Assembly (NCBI RefSeq): GCF_009696375.1
Contig: NZ_VUMD01000012.1
Coordinates: 1 to 64,000 of the forward strand
Origin: Clostridium porci
GTDB taxonomy: Bacteria > Bacillota > Clostridia > Lachnospirales > Lachnospiraceae
Length of the DNA stretch: 64,000 bases
Direction of reading: 5' to 3'
The notes beneath the pieces were generated by a model that saw only the letters and a program-made list of their open reading frames with translations, was not told the origin of the DNA and did no database searches. Made by a program: the position numbers and the translations under genes. Numbering within the stretch: position 1 is the stretch's first letter; each line of letters begins with the position of its first letter. Positions 58,491 through 64,000 of the stretch are shown here, one piece after another.

Positions 58491-58679
58491 TTAAAAAGCT
58501 GTGGTCTTTAGCTCTCCTGCACATACATTAGGAGTATACCCCAAATCCTCCGTCACTTTCAAGCCCTTTTCGTGTACCACTCTACCTACGCTGGGACTTC
58601 CATTTGAAACCCTTGAAACAGTGGGAATGGATATACCGGCTTTGCATTTAGCTTTCTTATCTTTCACTTGCATCTTCAT
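58491..58679 (-). pseudogene. N-terminal remnant of a LacI-family regulator
   Basis: 62 codons ending in a stop. The central part I-S-I-P-T-V-S-R-V-S-N-G-S-P-S-V is a LacI helix-turn-helix plus hinge start. It is followed by V-T-E-D-L-G-Y-T-P-N-V-C-A-G-E-L-K-T-T, which is the usual E-E-L-G-Y-x-P-N-x-x-A-x-x-L-K-T with substitutions. The sugar-binding domain is absent, and uxaC begins 73 bases on in the same direction. It is probably a former uxaC regulator that has decayed. Confidence 0.75.
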
Positions 58680-58722
58680 TCCCGATTGTGTATACTAAAA
58701 TAAAAAACCGTATATACGGTTT
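58668..58722 (+). promoter_or_regulatory. Promoter and palindromic operator of the IclR regulator
   Basis: TTGCAT (58668-58673), 17 bases and TATACT (58691-58696). A perfect 18-bp palindrome AAACCGTATATACGGTTT (58705-58722) covers the start-site region. Its core CGTATATACG recurs upstream of the aldolase gene, so it is a likely autoregulatory site. Confidence 0.75.
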
Positions 58723-58756
58723 GATAGTACATATACGAATTAACAGGGAGCCATGT

Positions 58757-59518
58757 ATGAAACTGAACAGAACCACACTGCGAACCATAGAAATTTTAAA
58801 ACTAGTCTCCAGAAAGACAGACGGCATAACCTTAGATGAGATTTGTGAACAATTAAGTCTTCCTAAAACCAGCGGATATGATATAGTTACAACTCTGGTA
58901 CAGACTGGAATGCTGCATGTGGCCAGAGAGCAGAAGCAGCGCTATACCATCGGGCTTACAGCCTACCGCATAGGTATAAACTATACAAATAATCTGGATT
59001 TTATCAGCGTTATTGATCCAGTGCTGAAGGCATTTTCAAGGGAGGTGGGAAAAACTGTATTTTTCGGAATCTGTTCCGATGATGCGGTTGTATATATATG
59101 CAAATATGAGCCGGAGAATCCCATCATCACGACAGCTACCGTTGGAGCCAGGAATCCGATTCACTGTACTTCTCTGGGAAAGGCGATTATGGCCTACACA
59201 AAAGAGGAGGATATGCAGGAGGTTCTAAAGCGTATGACCTTTAAGAAGTATACGGAGCGAACCATTCTTACAAAGGAGGATTTCATAAAGGAGCTTGAGC
59301 ATGTAAGAGAAAAGGGCTATGCTCTTGACGCCAGAGAGCTGGAGGAGCATATGGAATGTGTAGGAGCTCCTGTATTTGGGCAAGATGGTAATATAATGGG
59401 CGCTATCAGCGTATCCAGTCTCTATAAGCCCACGGAGGATTACGATGCCCTGGGACGCCTGGCTCACGCAAAAGGCAGGGAGCTTTCAAAGCTGTTGGGC
59501 TTCCTGGGGAAATATTAG
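58757..59518 (+). CDS. kdgR: IclR-family regulator of uronate/KDG catabolism (KdgR-like)
   Basis: 253 residues from the ATG after AGGGAG; a longer frame lies across the operator and has no SD. An N-terminal winged helix (residues ~5-65, I-T-L-D-E-I-C-E-Q-L-S-L-P-K-T-S-G) is followed by the IclR effector domain with H-C-T-S-L-G-K-A-I near 142 and R-E-L-E-E-H-M-E-C-V-G-A-P-V-F. Neighbouring uxaC, aldolase and kinase genes suggest KDG or a similar metabolite as effector. KdgR naming is by context. Confidence 0.82.
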   Translation: MKLNRTTLRTIEILKLVSRKTDGITLDEICEQLSLPKTSGYDIVTTLVQTGMLHVAREQKQRYTIGLTAYRIGINYTNNLDFISVIDPVLKAFSREVGKTVFFGICSDDAVVYICKYEPENPIITTATVGARNPIHCTSLGKAIMAYTKEEDMQEVLKRMTFKKYTERTILTKEDFIKELEHVREKGYALDARELEEHMECVGAPVFGQDGNIMGAISVSSLYKPTEDYDALGRLAHAKGRELSKLLGFLGKY

Positions 59519-59550
59519 TTTAAAAACTTAGGGACGTCCTCTTTTTACGG

Positions 59551-59622
59551 TTGACAAACCAAGGGATAGGTTATAAAATTAATTTATTAATCGTAATTAT
59601 GAAGTTAATTCGTATATACGAA
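59551..59622 (+). promoter_or_regulatory. Promoter and operator of the KDPG aldolase operon
   Basis: TTGACA (59551-59556), 17 bases and TAAAAT (59574-59579). The palindrome TTCGTATATACGAA (59609-59622) lies just before the SD and shares the 10-bp core CGTATATACG with the IclR promoter. Confidence 0.8.
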
Positions 59623-59635
59623 AAAAGGAGAAAAA

Positions 59636-60289
59636 ATGAAAAAAGAACAGGTTTTAGCAAGAATGAAGGAAGAGTGTTTGGTTGCTGTTGTCCGTGCCAA
59701 AAACTATGAACAGGGAGAAAAAGTAGTGGAAGCTATTATAGATGGAGGCATCCACTTCATTGAATTAACGATGACCATGGATGAGGGAAATCCTGTGGAG
59801 TTTATTCGTATGATGTCTGATAAGTACAGAACCAATGATAAGATTGTAATTGGCGCAGGGACAGTTTTGGATCCTGAAACAGCCCGAGGCTGTATCCTGT
59901 CAGGAGCCAGCTATATCGTAAGCCCTGGCCTGAACCTGGAGACCATTAAGCTTTGTAACCGCTACAGAGTGCCGGTTCTGCCAGGCGTTATGACTCCAAC
60001 AGAGGCTATCACTGCACTGGAGGCAGGCTGTGACGTTATTAAAATCTTTCCGGGAAATATTTTGGGTCCGGCAGCCATCAGCTCCTTTAAGGGCCCCTTG
60101 CCGCAGGGGGAATTTATGCCCTCTGGCGGTGTAGATGTGGACAATGTTGATCAGTGGATTCAGGCAGGCGCTTATGCGGTGGGAACTGGCTCAAGCCTTA
60201 CAAAGGGGGCGAAAACAGGCGATTTTGCGGCTGTTACATCTAAGGCGCAGGAGTTTGTGGCAGCTGTTGCAGCAGCAAGAGGGAAATAA
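59636..60289 (+). CDS. kdgA: KDPG/KHG aldolase
   Basis: 217 residues. It cleaves 2-keto-3-deoxy-6-phosphogluconate to pyruvate and glyceraldehyde-3-phosphate. The N-terminal V-A-V-V-R-A-K, the I-E-L-T-M-T glutamate site, V-I-G-A-G-T-V-L and the Schiff-base lysine in D-V-I-K-I-F-P-G-N are all present. SD AAAGGAG is eight bases from the ATG. It is the first gene of the operon under the CGTATATACG site, with the kinase following. Confidence 0.93.
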   Translation: MKKEQVLARMKEECLVAVVRAKNYEQGEKVVEAIIDGGIHFIELTMTMDEGNPVEFIRMMSDKYRTNDKIVIGAGTVLDPETARGCILSGASYIVSPGLNLETIKLCNRYRVPVLPGVMTPTEAITALEAGCDVIKIFPGNILGPAAISSFKGPLPQGEFMPSGGVDVDNVDQWIQAGAYAVGTGSSLTKGAKTGDFAAVTSKAQEFVAAVAAARGK

Positions 60290-60330
60290 TAGCAGCCAGA
60301 TAAGGAAAGCATATAAAAGGAGGGCACAGA

Positions 60331-61362
60331 ATGGCAAAGATAGTTACCATGGGAGAAATCATGTTAAGATTATCTACCCCGAACAATGAGAGATTCATTC
60401 AGGCAGACGAGTTTGATATTAATTATGGAGGCGGTGAGGCTAATGTAGCTGTATCCCTGGCAAATTACGGACATGCTGCTGAATTTATAACTGCCGTACC
60501 AGCCAATCCCATTGGAGAGTGCGCAGTGGCAGCTTTGAGAAAGTACAATGTAGGTACAAAGCACATTGTAAGAAGCGGGGAGCGGCTAGGTATTTATTTC
60601 CTGGAGACAGGCTCTGCCATGAGAGCCTCCAACGTTGTCTATGACCGGGCTCACAGCTCTATTTCCACAGCGACGCCTGACCAGTTTAATTTCGACGAGA
60701 TTTTTTCAGACGCCGATTGGTTTCATTTTACCGGTATTACGCCTGCTGTCAGTGATGGAGCTGTGGAGCTGACAGAGGCAGCCTTAAAGGTGGCCAAGGC
60801 TCATGGCGTAACTGTATCTGTAGACTTAAACTTCCGAAAAAAGCTTTGGTCCTCCCAGAAAGCACAGATGGTTATGACCCGGCTCATGCAGTATGTTGAT
60901 GTTTGCATCGGTAACGAGGAGGATGCGGAAAAGGTGCTGGGCTTTAAGCCGGGGAATACGAATGTGACCTCTGGTGAACTGGAGCTGGCCGGATATGTGG
61001 ACATGTTCAATCAAATGGCTGACAGGTTCGGCTTCCGATATATTGTCAGCTCTCTTCGTGAAAGCCACAGCGCTTCTGATAACGGCTGGTCCGCTTGTAT
61101 GATGGACGGTAAGTCACGGGAGTTCTATCATTCCAGAACATACCGTATTACCCCCATCGTGGATCGCGTGGGTGGCGGCGATTCCTTTGCTGCGGGTCTG
61201 ATCTGCGGACTGGTGGAAGGTAAGGACATGAAGGAAGCTTTGGAGTTTGCGGTGGCAGCCTCTGCATTAAAGCATACGATTCCTGGAGACTTTAACCTGG
61301 CAACCCGGGCGGAAGTGGACAATCTGGCAGGAGGAGATGGTTCTGGACGCGTGCAGAGATAG
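60331..61362 (+). CDS. kdgK: 2-keto-3-deoxygluconate kinase (PfkB family)
   Basis: 343 residues, PfkB/ribokinase fold. It makes KDPG for the aldolase. Motif 1 is G-G-G-E-A-N-V-A-V-S-L-A-N-Y-G near residue 30, and the catalytic motif 2 is V-G-G-G-D-S-F-A-A-G-L near residue 285. SD AAAAGGAGGG is present. Together with kdgA it completes the last two steps of the uronate pathway. Confidence 0.9.
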   Translation: MAKIVTMGEIMLRLSTPNNERFIQADEFDINYGGGEANVAVSLANYGHAAEFITAVPANPIGECAVAALRKYNVGTKHIVRSGERLGIYFLETGSAMRASNVVYDRAHSSISTATPDQFNFDEIFSDADWFHFTGITPAVSDGAVELTEAALKVAKAHGVTVSVDLNFRKKLWSSQKAQMVMTRLMQYVDVCIGNEEDAEKVLGFKPGNTNVTSGELELAGYVDMFNQMADRFGFRYIVSSLRESHSASDNGWSACMMDGKSREFYHSRTYRITPIVDRVGGGDSFAAGLICGLVEGKDMKEALEFAVAASALKHTIPGDFNLATRAEVDNLAGGDGSGRVQR

Positions 61363-61421
61363 GCTTCCCTGTGAAACAAAGGCCACAGACGATTTCTGAT
61401 TTATAGCGAGGCGCATACTAT

Positions 61422-62456
61422 ATGGAAGAAAAAAACAGCAGAAACTTCGATCTTCTCACCCTGGGCCAGGTATTGCTCAGACTATCCCCTCCTGATAATG
61501 ATCGACTGTCCAGAGGGGATACATTTATAAAGCAGGTAGGAGGGGCAGAGCTAAATGTGGCAGTTGGGGCAGCCCTTCTGGGACTTCATACGGGTGTTAT
61601 CTCCAAGCTTCCATCTCACGATATAGGCAGCTTTATGAAGGGAAAGATCCGTTCCTTTGGAGTCAGTGACGATTACTTTTTGTATGATCATTCGCCGGAT
61701 GCCCGTGTGGGAATTTACTATTACGAAAACGGCGCATATCCCAGAAAGCCCAAGGTGATATATGACAGAAGCCACAGCTCCTTTTTTTCTCTGAATATAG
61801 ACGAGATTCCAAAGCAGGTATACACTGCCTCCAGATGCTTCCACACCACAGGTATTACCTTGGCCCTCAGCCAGCAGGTGCGGGAGACTGCCATTGAGAT
61901 GCTTAAGCGGTTTAAGGAGGCGGGAACCCTGGTTTCCTTTGATGTGAACTTCAGAGGCAACCTCTGGACAGGGGATCAGGCCAGAGCATGCATTGAGGAA
62001 ATCCTCCCTTACGTGGATATTTTCTTTTGCTCTGAGGATACGGCCAGACTTACCTTTTTAAAGACAGGAACGGCCAGAGAAATGATGAAAAGCTTTACGA
62101 AGGAATACCCTATTTCCATAGTAGCCTCCACTCAGAGAGTTGTCCACAGTCCCAAGCGCCATACCTTCGGTTCCCTTATCTATGATGCGGCAAAGGACGC
62201 ATACTATGAGGAGGAGCCCTACAGGAATATTGAGGTAGTGGATCGGATTGGAAGCGGAGACGCTTATATTTCCGGCACCCTCTATGGACTTTTAAGCAGC
62301 GGAGGTGACTGTGCCAGAGCAGTTGCCTATGGAAACGCTGCGTCAGCAGTGAAGAATACGATTCCCGGGGATCTGCCCACCTCAAATCTGGAGGAAATTG
62401 AGAGGATCATAGAGGCCCACAAAGAGACCGGGGCTCAGAGCGAGATGGATCGTTAG
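61422..62456 (+). CDS. Second PfkB-family sugar kinase
   Basis: 344 residues with Q-V-G-G-A-E-L-N-V-A-V-G-A-A-L-L-G near residue 38 and D-R-I-G-S-G-D-A-Y-I-S-G-T-L near residue 272. It aligns end to end in layout with kdgK and is probably a diverged duplicate. It may take KDG or a related keto-sugar acid. SD AGCGAGG is weak. It ends the operon. Confidence 0.85.
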   Translation: MEEKNSRNFDLLTLGQVLLRLSPPDNDRLSRGDTFIKQVGGAELNVAVGAALLGLHTGVISKLPSHDIGSFMKGKIRSFGVSDDYFLYDHSPDARVGIYYYENGAYPRKPKVIYDRSHSSFFSLNIDEIPKQVYTASRCFHTTGITLALSQQVRETAIEMLKRFKEAGTLVSFDVNFRGNLWTGDQARACIEEILPYVDIFFCSEDTARLTFLKTGTAREMMKSFTKEYPISIVASTQRVVHSPKRHTFGSLIYDAAKDAYYEEEPYRNIEVVDRIGSGDAYISGTLYGLLSSGGDCARAVAYGNAASAVKNTIPGDLPTSNLEEIERIIEAHKETGAQSEMDR

Positions 62457-62633
62457 AACAGGTGTAGGAAGGCTTGACTTTCGTAATCGTATTAATGCTT
62501 CCTTCAGAATGATTAAGAAATTCTTTATTGGATATAGGGAGCAAATGAGCTATACTGCTTTTGAAGATGTCAATATAAGCTGGAGAACCGGCGGCGGCCC
62601 AGGGCTGCTGCCGGCGAAAAGGAGAAGAGACGA

Positions 62634-63338
62634 TTGAGAAAATACCAATTATATGTGGCAGGCATGTGTGCGGCAATTATATTAGGAGCCGGCGGATGTG
62701 CAGCCCCCTCTAAGGGAGAGCAAGGAGTTCAGACCCAGGAGAGCCCTGCAAAGGCTTCCCAGGAGGAGGATGCGGTTGTTGAGAAGGTGACCGGCGACAT
62801 TGAACCAATGGATGAGAGTGAGTCTGCGGCACTGGAGTCTCTCTGTGTATATGGGCCGGTTACAATTTTGGAGGACGGAAGCTTTTCCATTGATAATCAG
62901 TCGGGTGTAAGCATGAGCGGTGAAATGATTCTTACTGTTTCAACGGAGACTACCTATATTCTGGATGCGGTTTCAGGTCTCCCGGTAAAGGCGGAGGATA
63001 TCAGGGATGGGGACGCCGTCTATGCGTACATCGGTCCGGCTATGACCACCAGCCTGCCTCCGGTGACAAATGCGGAGGTGATTTTCACCAATGTGCCGCC
63101 ACAGGGGAGAGCTCCTGAATATGTGACAATTAAGTCCATGATAACAAATGCGGACACCTCCCAGTATATCCTGACAGCGGCAGATGGGACAGAGTATACT
63201 CTGACGGAGGATTGCAATATTTTCCCGTATCTTACAAGAAATATTGTTACGCTGGATGATCTGACGGCCGGAAGGAAATGTGTGGTATGGGCGGATGAGG
63301 ATGGAAGGGTCAATAAGCTTATGCTGTTTGCCCAGTAA
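62634..63338 (+). CDS. Lipoprotein of unknown function
   Basis: 234 residues from TTG, which is preceded by AAAAGGAGAAGAG. The lipobox L-G-A-G-G-C is at residues ~17-22. After an acidic Ser/Glu linker (to ~55), the rest is beta-rich with repeated D-G-x and T-x-Y-T/I-L patterns (A-A-D-G-T-E-Y-T-L-T). I do not recognise the fold. It may be a small carbohydrate- or wall-binding lipoprotein. It stands alone with a terminator after it. Confidence 0.7.
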   Translation: MRKYQLYVAGMCAAIILGAGGCAAPSKGEQGVQTQESPAKASQEEDAVVEKVTGDIEPMDESESAALESLCVYGPVTILEDGSFSIDNQSGVSMSGEMILTVSTETTYILDAVSGLPVKAEDIRDGDAVYAYIGPAMTTSLPPVTNAEVIFTNVPPQGRAPEYVTIKSMITNADTSQYILTAADGTEYTLTEDCNIFPYLTRNIVTLDDLTAGRKCVVWADEDGRVNKLMLFAQ

Positions 63339-63386
63339 TTGAGGGTTATGGAAGAACTGTTAGCTGCTTTCGGCCCTCAGAATTAA

Positions 63387-63437
63387 GGCGGGGGTAAAAT
63401 CCGGTTTTTTGGATCTTATCCCTGCCTGTTTTTTATG
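63387..63437. terminator. Convergent terminator before the ABC ATPase gene
   Basis: GGCGGGGGTAAAATCC pairs imperfectly with GGATCTTATCCCTGCC and is followed by TGTTTTTTATG on the + strand. The stem is imperfect (A/C and bulges) but strong. Confidence 0.7.
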
Positions 63438-63468
63438 TTTGTCAATATGGAATGAAGATGATATGCTG

Positions 63469-64000
63469 CTAGTTCCCGCATTCAATGCTTATCTCATTAA
63501 ATTTATCTAGAATATCTTCAATACAGATGGTCTTTTTTTCCTCCCCATCCTTGTCAATAATCGCCTGCCCCTGGTGCATCATAAGAAGGCGGTCGCCGTA
63601 TTCTACTGCATAGCGCAGATTGTGGGTGACCATAATGGTAGTCAGGTGCTTTTTCTTTACTATCTTATCTGTCAGCTCCATAATGGTTTCGGCAGTTTTT
63701 GGGTCCAGAGCAGCTGTGTGCTCGTCCAGTATCAGAAATTCAATGGGCGTCATGGTGGACATGAGAAGGGCCATAGCCTGGCGCTGGCCTCCAGAGAGAA
63801 CCCCTACCTTTACATGCAGCTTATCCTCCAGTCCAAGCCCCAAAGATCTGAGAGACTCGCGGTAGTAATCCAGTCTCTGTCTGTTGGTTCCACGGCGTAG
63901 ATTAAAGGGCCTGCCCTTATTATCGGCAAGGGACATATTTTCCAGAATCGTCATGGAAGGGCAGGTACCCATAGCTGGATTCTGGTACACCCGTCCGATT
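63469..64000 (-). CDS. ABC transporter ATP-binding protein (partial, extends past the window end)
   Basis: 177 codons are visible; the Walker A part lies beyond 64000. The Q-loop region R-V-Y-Q-N-P-A-M-G-T-C-P-S-M-T-I-L-E-N-M is at the right edge. The signature L-S-G-G-Q-R-Q-A-M-A-L-L-M, Walker B L-I-L-D-E-H-T-A-A-L-D and the H-loop V-T-H-N-L follow. The Y-Q-N-P-x-x-G-T style and the D-E-H-T variant match ATPases that pair with ABC-type 'TrpX' substrate-binding proteins of Firmicutes, but the substrate is uncertain. Confidence 0.85.
   Translation of the reverse strand, partial: IGRVYQNPAMGTCPSMTILENMSLADNKGRPFNLRRGTNRQRLDYYRESLRSLGLGLEDKLHVKVGVLSGGQRQAMALLMSTMTPIEFLILDEHTAALDPKTAETIMELTDKIVKKKHLTTIMVTHNLRYAVEYGDRLLMMHQGQAIIDKDGEEKKTICIEDILDKFNEISIECGN

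Overview
The window looks like a chromosomal segment of a gut-type anaerobic Clostridia, most likely Lachnospiraceae. The signs are strong AGGAGG-type ribosome binding sites, an isoleucine T-box, a CIRCE element, SipW and sortase surface genes, an [FeFe]-hydrogenase maturase, a KtrAB potassium system and a uronate/KDG pathway. This placement is inferred from gene content, not from a search. I see no rRNA, tRNA or CRISPR array.

Layout. 0-5 kb: the tail of a cell-wall-binding protein, a structured leader with its own promoter and terminator, then hydE-larE-tcdA, a PatB-type C-S lyase and a small RDAC-like gene. 5-5.7 kb: a Phd/YoeB toxin-antitoxin pair whose toxin has lost an internal block. 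6.3-16.8 kb: the main accessory locus. It has a BTAD-type regulator, a SipW signal peptidase, five TasA/CalY-like proteins with SipW-type signal peptides, a 1232-residue VWA adhesin with a polypurine repeat tract, an LPQTG-anchored protein and a dedicated sortase. It reads as a self-contained machine for exporting, assembling and anchoring a surface filament. 16.8-19.7 kb: a PepSY lipoprotein with a two-component system. 20-24 kb: two complete leuD-leuC (aconitase-family) pairs, the first behind a structured leader. 24-26 kb: htpG under a CIRCE element. 26.5-31.4 kb: degV, capA, a radical SAM protein and galK. 31.5-39.2 kb: pncB, ileS with its T-box, and glycogen phosphorylase. 39.3-44.6 kb: metF, a free-standing MetH reactivation domain, a threonine aldolase-type enzyme and a MetH lacking that domain, together a one-carbon/methionine unit. 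44.8-46.2 kb: a cysteine-rich small protein and a DUF368 (PopT-type) membrane protein.

46.25-47.73 kb is a scar of mobile DNA. It holds a truncated large serine recombinase, a complete type III (CptIN-like) toxin-antitoxin with two RNA repeats that covary, a gene-end fragment, a 17-bp palindrome and a C11T12 homopolymer. 48.8-56.8 kb is a metal and potassium block: HAD phosphatase, znuACB, ktrBA and two CobW-family GTPases, the second fused to a DUF1980/TIGR03943-like domain. 57-62.5 kb is uronate catabolism: uxaC, a LacI remnant, an IclR regulator, KDPG aldolase and two PfkB sugar kinases. The same palindrome core, CGTATATACG, lies in front of both the IclR gene and the aldolase gene. The window ends with a lipoprotein of unknown function and a partial ABC ATPase.

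The best candidates for new biology are the SipW/TasA/VWA/sortase locus, the CptIN-like system, and the uncharacterised leader RNAs upstream of hydE and of the first leuD.
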